DNA from: Gammaproteobacteria bacterium
Lineage (GTDB): Bacteria > Pseudomonadota > Gammaproteobacteria > Burkholderiales > Nitrosomonadaceae
DNA: 64,000 bases
Assembly: GCA_015709615.1 (NCBI GenBank)
Contig: CP054179.1
Location: 186,001-250,000 of the forward strand
Direction of reading: 5' to 3'
In this document: piece after piece, positions 7,865-15,492 of the stretch
How the letters are laid out: every line of letters starts with the position of its first letter
Numbering within the stretch: the first letter of the stretch is position 1
Program-made: the position numbers and the translations under genes
Notes under the pieces: generated by a model
The model's input: the letters and a program-made list of their open reading frames with translations, nothing else
The model's database searches: none
What the model was told of the DNA's origin: nothing

Positions 7865-8507
7865 TGGGAATATTAATGCTATCAACGAAATGGGAAGTCT
7901 TTATCATCATCTAACCAATGTTTTAAAGTTACCTAATGATTTATCAGATATTTTAAGATCACAAATTGTTTACTCAGTGAGCGCTTTAGATAAGCTAATA
8001 CATGAACTTGTGAAGTGTGGGATGCTTCAAGCATTTAAGGGTCAGCGCACCAAAACAAAAAAATTCAATGATTTTGCGATATCTTTAGAAACTTACCATA
8101 ATATTCAATCAATAAACCATGCAGCGGGTGATATCCTTCAATTAGTAACACCCGAATTCTATTTCGAGCAGGAGATTATTCTTAAGCATAAACATTTGGC
8201 TTTTCAAGATCCTGAAAAAATAGCTGATGCTTTAAGTTTTATTTGGGATGAAACGCAAAAATGGAAAAAAATTGCTTGCGCTCTAAATGAACCTGAAGAT
8301 CCAATAAAAAAAAGATTAAAAATTATAGTAAGCCGTAGAAATCAAATTGTTCATGAAGCTGATATTTCTTTACAATCAAATCTGCGTAATCATATTGGGC
8401 ATGTTGAAGTAATAGAATCAATAGGCCAGAATAACGATCTAATTTCTCCAGGTGTTAAACCACGCCGCCATTCAGGAATAAACAGCAAATTGTCCCTGAA
8501 TACATGA
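7839..8507 (+). CDS. RiboL-PSP-HEPN-like putative RNase
   Basis: 222 residues from ATG 7839 (an in-frame TTG at 7824 is less likely). All-helical protein; residues 160-175 carry SRRNQIVHEAD, an Rx4H HEPN motif (R167, H172), the catalytic signature of HEPN ribonucleases, and the whole resembles the RiboL-PSP-HEPN type. After residue 195 (base 8424) the sequence stops looking like this family, where a last helix is expected, so the 3' end may have been replaced by recombination. Likely toxin/effector controlled by the ParA protein. Confidence 0.7.
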   Translation: MQKAINQFNGNINAINEMGSLYHHLTNVLKLPNDLSDILRSQIVYSVSALDKLIHELVKCGMLQAFKGQRTKTKKFNDFAISLETYHNIQSINHAAGDILQLVTPEFYFEQEIILKHKHLAFQDPEKIADALSFIWDETQKWKKIACALNEPEDPIKKRLKIIVSRRNQIVHEADISLQSNLRNHIGHVEVIESIGQNNDLISPGVKPRRHSGINSKLSLNT

Positions 8508-8700
8508 CCGTCCCAATCTTTACCCAATAGTGCGCTTACATCGCCTTCAATATATAACCTCTTGTATACTTTATTAAATATTCCATTTTTTCTGCGCAAA
8601 AGCGCCATCATGGCAAGTTTCTAAAATTAACGCTGTTCAATAAAAGCTATGTTTTGTATTGATTTAAAAGGTTTATATCACTTAGCGGATATAAGGGCAT

Positions 8701-9183
8701 TCAGCAAACTGTGAATGATCTGAAGGGATTTGAAATGAAACTAAGACTTGATAATAACTTATGAATTTTTTGCCGCGCTTTAAGCAGCACATTATTAATT
8801 TTACATAATACAAAATATTCGAACATAGAACCATCTGAAACCGTTGCCCAGCTTGCGTGTGCGGAAGAGGGTGTCATTATCAAAATGACGCCTATAAAAA
8901 GTGCTGTGACCGTAAAACTTGCTGCTCTTGAAGTTGAGAAGCAACTTTCAAAAATCTTCCTTTTCTTTTCGTCTTTTTCGGTTACGAGATTGCTTGCTGC
9001 TATTACTTCTAGTCGATCTGCACCTATGTAGTCTGCTAAAACGATGCACATATCTGCAGAAAGTCCTTTTTTTCCGGCTTTTACCGCTCTTAAATAACCT
9101 GCTGTTACTCCTAGCGTTTTTGCTAGTTCAACTTGCTTTCCGGCTTTCCTTTCTGCTTGCTCGATATAGTTTTTCATTTCCAT
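8701..9183 (-). CDS. Membrane-anchored XRE-type inovirus repressor
   Basis: 160 residues. N-terminal HTH (QVELAKTLGVTAGYLRAVKAG, residues 17-37) and a helix LSADMCIVLADYIGADRLEV as in small phage regulators; then a transmembrane segment (about 88-110). It reads leftwards from a divergent promoter region with two identical operators. The 3' end runs through the dif-like site (8798-8825), so the last about 40 residues depend on integration: the integrated form ends in chromosome-side DNA, and the circular form would gain a different tail. Confidence 0.7.
   Translation of the reverse strand: MEMKNYIEQAERKAGKQVELAKTLGVTAGYLRAVKAGKKGLSADMCIVLADYIGADRLEVIAASNLVTEKDEKKRKIFESCFSTSRAASFTVTALFIGVILIMTPSSAHASWATVSDGSMFEYFVLCKINNVLLKARQKIHKLLSSLSFISNPFRSFTVC
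8798..8825 (-). other. dif-like XerC/XerD site, left junction of element 2
   Basis: On the plus strand: XerD-type arm ATTTTACATAA (8798-8808), 6-bp centre TACAAA (8809-8814), XerC-type arm ATATTCGAACA (8815-8825). The 11-6-11 layout matches reverse-complemented dif. The first 17 bases are identical to the site at 17187-17203; the XerC arm matches at only 6 of 11 positions, the pattern expected where a phage att arm has been exchanged at the XerC cut. The two sites are 8,389 bp apart, a normal inovirus genome size. Confidence 0.75.
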
Positions 9184-9203
9184 AGTGCAATTTTCCTATT
9201 GAC

Positions 9204-9246
9204 AGCTACCATTTAGTAGCTATATTGTGGCTACCGTTTAGTAGCT
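9204..9246. promoter_or_regulatory. Tandem operators between repressor and early genes
   Basis: Two copies of an inverted repeat: AGCTACCATTTAGTAGCT (9204-9221) and GGCTACCGTTTAGTAGCT (9229-9246), 25 bp apart, about 2.5 helical turns. They lie between the leftward repressor (start 9183) and the rightward early genes (from 9304). The arms GCTAC/GTAGC are ideal for a dimeric HTH protein, presumably the product of 8701-9183. Confidence 0.8.
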
Positions 9247-9303
9247 GTATGTCTGCGGGATGATCATACAGTTCAATTTTCCCTAAGTCAAAAGAGGTTA
9301 ATC

Positions 9304-9450
9304 ATGAACTCATATCACTTAGCAATTCTTCAAGCCACCAATAACGGCCGGTTTCCAGAATTAGGCGATACCTGGCGCAATTACCACCCCGAAGCAGTTT
9401 TATCTGATAGCGATTACCCAGTTTTAACCGAAGCAAACGATTCAATGTAA
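9304..9450 (+). CDS. Small early phage protein, unknown
   Basis: 48 residues with RBS AGAGG. No membrane segment or Cys; the middle holds FPELGDTWRNYHPE. First gene of the rightward operon, directly behind the operators and followed by a strong terminator, so it would be expressed even when the rest of the operon is off. Possibly an antirepressor or regulator; function not recognised. Confidence 0.5.
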   Translation: MNSYHLAILQATNNGRFPELGDTWRNYHPEAVLSDSDYPVLTEANDSM

Positions 9451-9452
9451 CC

Positions 9453-9508
9453 GGGTTCCGTGTTGAGCGATGAGGAAACGAAGAGCGAAACACGGAACCC
9501 ATTTTTTT
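9453..9508 (+). terminator. Terminator or attenuator within the early operon
   Basis: Twelve-bp stem GGGTTCCGTGTT / AACACGGAACCC with a loop of about 21 bases, then A and seven Ts. It lies between the small early gene and the ssDNA-binding gene and would limit read-through, so ssb/rep may depend on antitermination or a second promoter. Confidence 0.85.
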
Positions 9509-9531
9509 AATCTTCAATGGAGTAACAAAAA

Positions 9532-9846
9532 ATGCCAAAAATGCTAGTTGTGAACGTAACCCGTACCCACGGAAACAAAAAATCTGACGGAAAACCCTAT
9601 GACATGTATCAAATCACTGTATCCCTGCCTTTGCAGTCAGTTTCACAAGGCAATTACAACCAAGAAGGTTATGGAACAGTACCGGCCACAATGGAACTTG
9701 ACCCGGCCATATTTCACCACTTCAAAAACCTCAAAGACCCCGTTTACCTCGATCTGACCATTGAGCAAGTTCTGCAATATGGCGAGATTAAAAACATGGT
9801 AACCGGCGTTTCTAATGTTGCAGTTCAACCGGCAAAAGTTGCTTGA
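9532..9846 (+). CDS. Inovirus ssDNA-binding-like protein
   Basis: 104 residues, beta-rich: MLVVNVTRTHGNKKSDGKPYDMYQ, ending in a short VQPAKVA tail. Position directly before rep and size fit a gene-V-type helix-destabilising protein that covers ssDNA and switches from double- to single-strand synthesis. No strict signature motif, so the call is positional. Not obviously similar to the element 1 protein at 1433. Confidence 0.55.
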   Translation: MPKMLVVNVTRTHGNKKSDGKPYDMYQITVSLPLQSVSQGNYNQEGYGTVPATMELDPAIFHHFKNLKDPVYLDLTIEQVLQYGEIKNMVTGVSNVAVQPAKVA

Positions 9847-9851
9847 TCGGA

Positions 9852-9887
9852 TAGTAACACTAGTCCGTTCACTGACAAATTGTCAGT
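9852..9887 (+). promoter_or_regulatory. TAGTAACACTA box plus palindrome upstream of rep
   Basis: TAGTAACACTA (9852-9862; itself TAGT-AAC-ACTA), then CCGTTC, then the perfect palindrome ACTGACAAATTGTCAGT (9871-9887), 45 bp before rep. Element 3 has the same layout at 18156-18191 with a different palindrome sequence. Candidate replication origin or rep operator. Confidence 0.6.
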
Positions 9888-9931
9888 AATCTTCCCGAAA
9901 TTTTCACTCAATTTGATACCCGGTTAAGGAC

Positions 9932-10951
9932 ATGGCAAATGAAATCTTTATCGATTGGCTCACCATTTCTCAACTTCATGAGACTGAAGAACTCCACCCC
10001 ATTTACTGCGGGGGAATCGTCGTCAACTATGATGCAATCGGTAGAGCTCGTCATGAAAGAGTTTGCGCCGCGACTTTTCCGGGATCACATGAAACAAGTC
10101 TTAGAATCAAAAGTGACGGTAAACATATATCACTCAGTGGAAACGTCGGCCGGTTTTCTCGCAAAGACAACCTGTTCAATCTGGGTTGGTCAGAAACTCT
10201 ATCCAAAGCTAATAGAATTCTGTTGGGTAAAGGACTCCCGCCCTTCAGTTCTGGAGAAAGCTTTAATTCCTTTAATCAAGCGGACACCCGCGGTGCACGT
10301 GTATCTCGTCTGGACATCACCTGCAATTTTGCGACGGGTTCAGAATCTCAAGCAAGATCCCTCATTCGATGGTTATCAAATCGATCCGTGTCCAGAATGA
10401 AAAAAGGCAGGGCAGGGGATGAGTCCGTCTGGTGGGTCAATACCCGGCACATGCTCAAAGCCTACATCAAACACATTGAAATGCTGAAACACGGCTGCGC
10501 TGAAGATGATCCCGTCTATCTATGGTGCAAAGAACAAGGAGTGGTCAGAGTGGAAATTGAACTGAAAAAACGTCTTTTGCATGACGAAGGCTTGAACAAA
10601 CTGGAAAACATCACGGATGAAAAGCTTATCGAAATATTTGAAAGTGAAACCGAGATTTTCCGCCGTGTCGACCGCAGCGACGAACCGGACATATTAGATG
10701 CCATTCCGGCGAAAAGCCGTATCTACGCTGCCGCTTGGTTTGCCGGTCAAGACCTTATGAATTTGGCTAGTGAACGTACCTTGTACCGTCACGCCAAAAT
10801 CCTGCGCGAATACGGCATAGACATCATGGAACCGCGCAACATTGAGCAATTCCCGGTGAAAGTCCAGATCGTCGACTTGAAACCCTTATCAATGCCCGAC
10901 TGGTACAGCCTGGAAGATGAAAAACCACGATTAAAAGCGGTAGGGGAGTGA
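9932..10951 (+). CDS. Rolling-circle replication initiator (phage gene II/X family)
   Basis: 339 residues. The N-terminal part carries IFIDWLTISQ and a central SRLDITCNF (residues about 125-133), features of the Phage_CRI / gene II family that nicks the phage plus strand; the C-terminal Phage_X-like part ends YGIDIMEPRNIEQFPVKVQ...MPDWY. RBS AAGGA. The only intact rep in the window; its C-terminal part matches the element 1 remnant at 1001-1339. Overall about 40% of residues are charged, as usual for this family. Confidence 0.85.
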   Translation: MANEIFIDWLTISQLHETEELHPIYCGGIVVNYDAIGRARHERVCAATFPGSHETSLRIKSDGKHISLSGNVGRFSRKDNLFNLGWSETLSKANRILLGKGLPPFSSGESFNSFNQADTRGARVSRLDITCNFATGSESQARSLIRWLSNRSVSRMKKGRAGDESVWWVNTRHMLKAYIKHIEMLKHGCAEDDPVYLWCKEQGVVRVEIELKKRLLHDEGLNKLENITDEKLIEIFESETEIFRRVDRSDEPDILDAIPAKSRIYAAAWFAGQDLMNLASERTLYRHAKILREYGIDIMEPRNIEQFPVKVQIVDLKPLSMPDWYSLEDEKPRLKAVGE

Positions 10952-10954
10952 TTT

Positions 10955-11155
10955 ATGCTCATTTCTGAAATTTTGACTTCTTCCGAATGCGTTGAATATA
11001 AGCGTTTACAGCGCAGATATTGGCGTTTTCACTCTTTACAGCGTCAGGGTATTTGTCCATCTACAAATCTTTTTCCTCTCGAAGAAGCTATTCAATTGAA
11101 TGATTTCATGGAACGAATAAAACAAGCCAAAAAATTAAGTGATTCCAGCCTATAG
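10955..11155 (+). CDS. Small phage protein, unknown
   Basis: 66 residues, RBS GGGGAG, three bases after the rep stop, so co-transcribed. Basic helical protein (YKRLQRRYWRFHSLQRQG) without a membrane segment. Unknown role; could bind DNA or Rep. Confidence 0.6.
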   Translation: MLISEILTSSECVEYKRLQRRYWRFHSLQRQGICPSTNLFPLEEAIQLNDFMERIKQAKKLSDSSL

Positions 11156-11218
11156 GCTCCAATCCGGGGCTTATGGGGTGCAATCCCGCACCAATCAACC
11201 TTTAAGGAGAAACAAACG

Positions 11219-11551
11219 ATGTTACAAACCATCAAAAACCTGTACCGCAAATCTGTAGATGCCGTGACGGCTATCGGTCGCAATATCAAATCTTTCTTTT
11301 CGCCAGCAATCGAAGGCGAATATCTAGGGAAGGGCGATGTTATGCGCCGTTCCTTCAACCCGCGCGGCTCCCTGGCGTTTGCATTGACGTTCTGCTTCCT
11401 GATGCTGCCAGCGGTCAGCTTCGCCGCCGTACCCGCTGACGTGACCACCGCCATCACCACGGCCGCAACCGACGTTGCCACCGTAGGCGCTGCCGTCATC
11501 GTCGTGATGGTCGGTATTAAAGTCTGGAAGTGGCTTAAACAAGCTCTGTAG
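11219..11551 (+). CDS. Inovirus major coat protein (pVIII-like), element 2
   Basis: 110 residues from ATG 11219 with strong RBS AAGGAG; an internal ATG at 11341 would give 69 residues with a normal-length leader. Leader ends VSFA; mature AVPADVTTAITTAATDVATV, membrane helix GAAVIVVMVGIKVW and basic end KWLKQAL. Terminator follows. If the upstream start is used, about 40 extra residues precede the leader, which is unusual for coat proteins. Confidence 0.85.
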   Translation: MLQTIKNLYRKSVDAVTAIGRNIKSFFSPAIEGEYLGKGDVMRRSFNPRGSLAFALTFCFLMLPAVSFAAVPADVTTAITTAATDVATVGAAVIVVMVGIKVWKWLKQAL

Positions 11552-11560
11552 CCTATCACT

Positions 11561-11581
11561 GAGGGGGGAAACCCCCTCTTT
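11561..11581 (+). terminator. Terminator after element 2 major coat gene
   Basis: GAGGGGG / CCCCCTC stem with GAAA loop, then TTTA. Located 10 bases after the coat stop, as in element 1. Confidence 0.85.
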
Positions 11582-11597
11582 AACCATTGGGGGAATT

Positions 11598-11918
11598 ATG
11601 GGCTATAGATTTCAAGGCGTTTGCCATGACACGCTTTTTGACATGCACGCCGCTTTTTCAGAATTTTGTCACGCAACCGGTAGCGGCCTTGGCTCCTACT
11701 ATCTATCTTGCACACCGGATTCAGGCGGCTTTGTCGTGATGCAGGTTTATAACGCCACCAACGGCACGCCCGGCACCGCATGGAATTACAACCCGCCACA
11801 AATCGCATGTGATTCATCGGTAGCCATCAGCGATGCGGTATCACTCTCCTGGCAGCTTGCCCTTATCCTTGTAACCGCCTTCGGCATTCGCGTAATCATC
11901 AAAGCACTTAATCAATGA
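11598..11918 (+). CDS. Inovirus minor structural protein
   Basis: 106 residues with Cys near both ends of the soluble part (GVCHDTLFDMHAAF, HATGSG, SCTPDSGGF, QIACDSS) and a C-terminal membrane helix (LSWQLALILVTAFGIRVII). Layout as in the 121-aa protein of element 1 (1735). RBS is weak (GGGGGAATT). It overlaps the next tiny frame region by ATGA. Likely minor virion protein. Confidence 0.5.
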   Translation: MGYRFQGVCHDTLFDMHAAFSEFCHATGSGLGSYYLSCTPDSGGFVVMQVYNATNGTPGTAWNYNPPQIACDSSVAISDAVSLSWQLALILVTAFGIRVIIKALNQ

Positions 11919-11919
11919 C

Positions 11920-11994
11920 ATGGAACCTCTTATCTATCATCTCGGCTACATCCTGGCATTCCTGGGGGCAATATGGCTCATTATCACCGCTTAA
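11920..11994 (+). CDS. Tiny membrane protein, pVII/pIX-like
   Basis: A 24-residue frame, MEPLIYHLGYILAFLGAIWL..., one membrane helix; starts 2 bases after the previous stop and overlaps the adsorption gene start by 22 bp. Counterpart of the 37-residue protein at 2097. Very short, so support comes from the overlap pattern and hydrophobicity only. Confidence 0.4.
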   Translation: MEPLIYHLGYILAFLGAIWLIITA

Positions 11995-13244
11995 TCTTTC
12001 TTCTCTGCTGCCTCTATCCCTCGATCACCTTCGCCACCCTTGGAAACGGAGTCGGTGAAGTCAATCTCGCCGGCTGGATCAAACAAACTGACGGCACCTA
12101 TGCCAAAGCCTTCACCAATGCCGACGGCACCGGCTCGAAAGTCACGCTGACCAGTGCGCCCAAAGGTATCACCACCACTTCAACCGCCTTAGTCCAAACA
12201 TCAAAAGGCGCAATCGGCATGGACATCGAAAAAACGGTCAATGTTGCCACATCGAGACTTGGGCCTGCGGTCGCCGCTTTTGCCAAAAAAGCCGGACCGC
12301 TCGGCATGGCGGTTACTGCTGCTTCCTTGGTCTGCGAATTGACCAACATCTGCAACCAGGCCGGTGAATGGCTGATGAAAACGCCCGGCCTTCCGGATGG
12401 AAACTCAATGTGGATATGCTACGGCTCGACGGAACTGTCTTTAAATGTCTGCCGCAACGATCAAACGCTAGGCTACGCCTGCGGCAAAGGAAACGTCACC
12501 TGTGACAGCGACGAGGTAGCAAGTGACGGCCTATCGTACACCTTCAAACGCTACATCAGCGGCACTTTCGCCGGAACCATCACACTGACCCGCAGCACTC
12601 CGGTAACGGTCGAAAACACTTACGCGCCGCTCACCGGCACGGATTGGGATAATGCCGCTACCAAACTCAACGACGACCGCTTCACACCCCACCTGATCGA
12701 TGCCGGTGAATCCGTCCCGACCGATGCCGTGCCAACTCTCACACCGGGACAAAAACGGGATTTAGGCAAGGATGTAGAACCCACCAAGGATTCCAGCGGC
12801 AACATAACCGGAAGAAAAGAAACCACCACAGCCGCCGAAGTCGTCGACAACGGCACGGCTGACAAGCCGGGCAGTGTGATCATCAAAGAAACGAAAGTCA
12901 CGAATTACTATGACAACAGCAATACGCTGATCAATTCGGAAACGGCAACCAGCTACACCAACCAGCCGACCAAGGAAGAACCGTCACAAATCACGATTTC
13001 ATTCGATACCGTGCCGGAAGCCACCCTTCAAACCTACAGCATCCCGAACACCTTCGCTTCAAATAGCTGGGGCTCCGGATCGTGTCCGCCCAATATCGAT
13101 GTAACCCTGACAAATTTTGCTTTCACCATCCCAACCCAGCCGGTTTGTGACACAGCAGAAATGATCAATCCCTTTGTTCTGCTGATCGCCTCATTAATTG
13201 GCATTTACATCATCTCTGGAGTACGCGGCGGCAACGCCACGTAA
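11973..13244 (+). CDS. Inovirus adsorption protein (pIII-like)
   Basis: 423 residues. Signal peptide ending ITFA; Cys-rich receptor domain (CELTNICNQAGEWL, CYGSTELSLNVCRND, GYACGKGNVTC); Thr/Asn-rich linker; second Cys domain (SCPPNIDVTL...VCDTAEM); C-terminal membrane anchor PFVLLIASLIGIYIISGV. Binds the host pilus/Tol receptors and ends virion assembly. Homologous to the broken gene at 2624, especially in the central Cys part. Confidence 0.82.
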   Translation: MAHYHRLIFLLCCLYPSITFATLGNGVGEVNLAGWIKQTDGTYAKAFTNADGTGSKVTLTSAPKGITTTSTALVQTSKGAIGMDIEKTVNVATSRLGPAVAAFAKKAGPLGMAVTAASLVCELTNICNQAGEWLMKTPGLPDGNSMWICYGSTELSLNVCRNDQTLGYACGKGNVTCDSDEVASDGLSYTFKRYISGTFAGTITLTRSTPVTVENTYAPLTGTDWDNAATKLNDDRFTPHLIDAGESVPTDAVPTLTPGQKRDLGKDVEPTKDSSGNITGRKETTTAAEVVDNGTADKPGSVIIKETKVTNYYDNSNTLINSETATSYTNQPTKEEPSQITISFDTVPEATLQTYSIPNTFASNSWGSGSCPPNIDVTLTNFAFTIPTQPVCDTAEMINPFVLLIASLIGIYIISGVRGGNAT

Positions 13245-13250
13245 TGACCC

Positions 13251-13538
13251 ATGAACATACTTATCCCTTTAGGCGCTTTCCTGTCTGCCGGTGTCGGTTT
13301 TCTTGCAATCCGGGCTTTAACCGGTGTCGGAGTCGGCTTAATCTCTTACGGTGCCGTGCTGATCGTCATCGAGCAACTGTTTAGCCTGGCACAAGGCTAC
13401 TACAACAACATTCCGGCCTTTGCTCTGCAAATCGTTGGCCTCGCCGGATTCGGCCAGGCCATCGGCATCATCGCGGGCGCCATCACCTTCCGGGCAACTT
13501 TCGTATTCATGTCACGCTTGGGAGTCATACCGAAATGA
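13251..13538 (+). CDS. Minor coat protein (DUF2523, pVI-like)
   Basis: 95 residues; membrane helices at about 5-40 and 60-85, ending FVFMSRLGVIPK, typical of DUF2523 pVI-type proteins found before zot. The stop overlaps the zot start (ATGA at 13535), implying coupling. Confidence 0.8.
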   Translation: MNILIPLGAFLSAGVGFLAIRALTGVGVGLISYGAVLIVIEQLFSLAQGYYNNIPAFALQIVGLAGFGQAIGIIAGAITFRATFVFMSRLGVIPK

Positions 13539-14509
13539 GCATTACTCTAATCACCGGCAAACCCGGCACCGGAAAAACCGTTTTCGCCGTCTCCGGATAC
13601 ATCAAACCCGAACTGGAAAAAGGCCGCATCGTATACACCAATGGCATACCGGATCTGAAATTCAGTCACATTGAGCTCACTAATGAAGATTTGAATCGCT
13701 GGGATGTGCGTGAACCGGTAGAGGGTCGCAAAGGTGTTTATGAGCTCACTACGGTCAAGGAAGATGCTCTTATCGTTGTTGATGAAGCCGCCGACGTCTG
13801 GCCAGCGGTCAACTTAAAAGTGATTCCTGAATACCTACAGTATTTAAGAAAACACCGCAAACACGCGCTGGACTTCCTGCTGCTCACGCAAGACCCGCAT
13901 TTCCTGCATCCGCATGTACTGCTGAACGTCGATAAGCATATTCACCTGGTCACCGACTGGCGCGGCACATACTCGTATGAATGGCCGGAATACTGCGTGA
14001 ATCCGATCATGCCGAGCAACCAAAGCCGGGCGGTATCGAAACCGTACAAACTGGACAAATCGGTATTCAGTGAATTCTATTCAGCGACTAAGCACCTGCC
14101 GAAACAAAAGCGCTCAGTCCCGAAAATGGTCTATGCAGCAGTATTCATGCTGTTTGCCGTCCCCGCAATGGGTTTCATGACCTATTCCACCATCAGCAGC
14201 AAACTGGAAAACCCCATCGGTTCAAACCTGGCCAAGCAGGAAGAACCAAAAACAGAACAAACCGCGAAGCAGGGGAGCGATACACCGCAAACCGTCATAC
14301 CCACGGCCCAACCGGCCACCGATAACGCACCGGTCAAACAATCGCTTTCCATGCTCTCGGAATCCGTCGACTGGGGACAAGTCGCCGCCTGTATGTCCAG
14401 CAAATCGAACTGCATCTGCTACGGCCACAAAGCGCAACGCCTCAACATCGACCCGCAAACCTGTAATGCAGCCATTGATTATGGCTGGATATCTTCAACC
14501 AAAATGTAA
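13535..14509 (+). CDS. Zot-domain phage assembly protein
   Basis: 324 residues. Walker A GKPGTGKT (7-14), Walker B ALIVVDEAADVWP (about 74-86), then the Zot core (LLLTQDPHFLHPHVLLNVDKHIHLV). One transmembrane helix (about 198-218) and a Pro/Gln-rich periplasmic part ending with a Cys cluster (CMSSKSNCICYGHKAQRLNI). This is the complete pI-type arrangement. Last of the coupled structural genes. Confidence 0.88.
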   Translation: MSITLITGKPGTGKTVFAVSGYIKPELEKGRIVYTNGIPDLKFSHIELTNEDLNRWDVREPVEGRKGVYELTTVKEDALIVVDEAADVWPAVNLKVIPEYLQYLRKHRKHALDFLLLTQDPHFLHPHVLLNVDKHIHLVTDWRGTYSYEWPEYCVNPIMPSNQSRAVSKPYKLDKSVFSEFYSATKHLPKQKRSVPKMVYAAVFMLFAVPAMGFMTYSTISSKLENPIGSNLAKQEEPKTEQTAKQGSDTPQTVIPTAQPATDNAPVKQSLSMLSESVDWGQVAACMSSKSNCICYGHKAQRLNIDPQTCNAAIDYGWISSTKM

Positions 14510-14520
14510 AAGGAGTTTAT

Positions 14521-14811
14521 ATGATCATCATTAAACATCATAAAAACGGTGAAATCGTTGACCATCGAACTTTTCCGCTAGCCATTCGCGGTTTATCTCA
14601 TGCTATTTACTGGCTGCGGGAATTGCGTTCCAACAACGACCCGTACTTATTGCTTAATCAACAGCCGGATTCATGGCTTGAAGTTGATGGAATCCGGATT
14701 CCGGATTCTGTGCTTTTTCAACTGTCTAAAGAAATTCACTGCGGCCACTTCTTGAAACGATTTATTCAGGATCATGCAAAGCCGGTTACGCAGTCGGAAT
14801 ATAAAAAGTAG
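14521..14811 (+). CDS. Phage-associated hypothetical protein
   Basis: 96 residues with strong RBS AAAAGGAG 11 bp after zot. No signal or membrane segment; contains YLLLNQQPDSWLEVDGIRI. Last gene of the structural operon; function not recognised. Confidence 0.6.
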   Translation: MIIIKHHKNGEIVDHRTFPLAIRGLSHAIYWLRELRSNNDPYLLLNQQPDSWLEVDGIRIPDSVLFQLSKEIHCGHFLKRFIQDHAKPVTQSEYKK

Positions 14812-14861
14812 GGGGCATGTTTATTTTTTGATCTGATTTTATTTAATTTTTGGAGCAGTCG

Positions 14862-14930
14862 GGGCATAATGCCCACGGCTGCGGATAGGGTCGCTCCCGA
14901 ACGCTAGTACATCCTGCTAGTTTCCGCAGC
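14862..14930 (+). other. Structured intergenic region, candidate phage origin or packaging signal
   Basis: Hairpin GGGCA-TAA-TGCCC (14862-14874), then an 8-bp stem GCTGCGGA (14878-14885) / TCCGCAGC (14923-14930) enclosing CTAG-rich inner pairing. No T-run, so not a simple terminator. Sits alone between two short genes behind zot. Confidence 0.45.
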
Positions 14931-14961
14931 TTTCACCCAGGATGCGGAAGGATGCCGTAAA

Positions 14962-15327
14962 ATGCATATTATCCAGAAGTTTGTTAAGGATTCTCAGAAT
15001 CTGCTTGATTCTATTGAATTAGATTCAAATAATCCTTATCTATCAAATACACTGATTCTGAAGCTAGATGAAGTGTCTATTCAGCAAGTATCCGATGCTG
15101 TTTTTATCGTTCGTTGTTATGAAAACGGTCAGAATTATCCTGATCCGCACTATGTAGCGATGACGATTGTCATTGATTCGGACAGCTACTTTGTTTTTGC
15201 TTACCTGTGCCGGAATGGTCTTTCACCATCGTTGAAGCACAATAAGCAGATTCACGCTTTCTTCAAGAAAATGGGCTTGAAACCGGCTTACGTCCGGGGC
15301 AAGCACATTCACGTCATGGATAAGTAA
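14962..15327 (+). CDS. Phage-associated hypothetical protein
   Basis: 121 residues, RBS GGAAGG. Soluble alpha/beta protein (AVFIVRCYENGQNYPDPHYV, SYFVFAYLCRNG, KKMGLKPAYVRGKHIHVMDK). Lower GC than the structural genes. Located between two structured intergenic segments; may belong to the accessory side of element 2. Not recognised. Confidence 0.6.
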   Translation: MHIIQKFVKDSQNLLDSIELDSNNPYLSNTLILKLDEVSIQQVSDAVFIVRCYENGQNYPDPHYVAMTIVIDSDSYFVFAYLCRNGLSPSLKHNKQIHAFFKKMGLKPAYVRGKHIHVMDK

Positions 15328-15358
15328 GACCCCGTTTCTTGCTTTGCTGTTCTCCCGC

Positions 15359-15420
15359 AAGGGTCGCGCCGCCGACCGGCGCGAAGGGTATGCCCCGCAA
15401 GGGGCATGCTGCCCGATCCC
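15359..15420 (+). repeat. Two-hairpin inovirus intergenic repeat, copy 2
   Basis: Hairpin A (15364-15384) identical to copy 1 at 5556. Hairpin B (15391-15406) is TGCCCC-GCAA-GGGGCA, longer than and different from copy 1's, but at the same place, followed by the shared ATGCTG-CCCGA. Preserved structure with changed sequence suggests function. Confidence 0.7.
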
Positions 15421-15492
15421 TAGCATGGATTAATTTGATCCTGACTTCCTTTATTGCTGAACGCATTATTATTAATTTTTGTTTTTAGGCGC

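Noticed and set aside
8390..8611. Minus-strand open frame opposite the HEPN gene end
   Set aside because: No RBS and no recognised family; kept only as a hint of a recombination joint.
14862..14930. Rho-independent terminator after the element 2 structural operon
   Set aside because: Hairpins are present but no T-run follows; listed as structured DNA instead.
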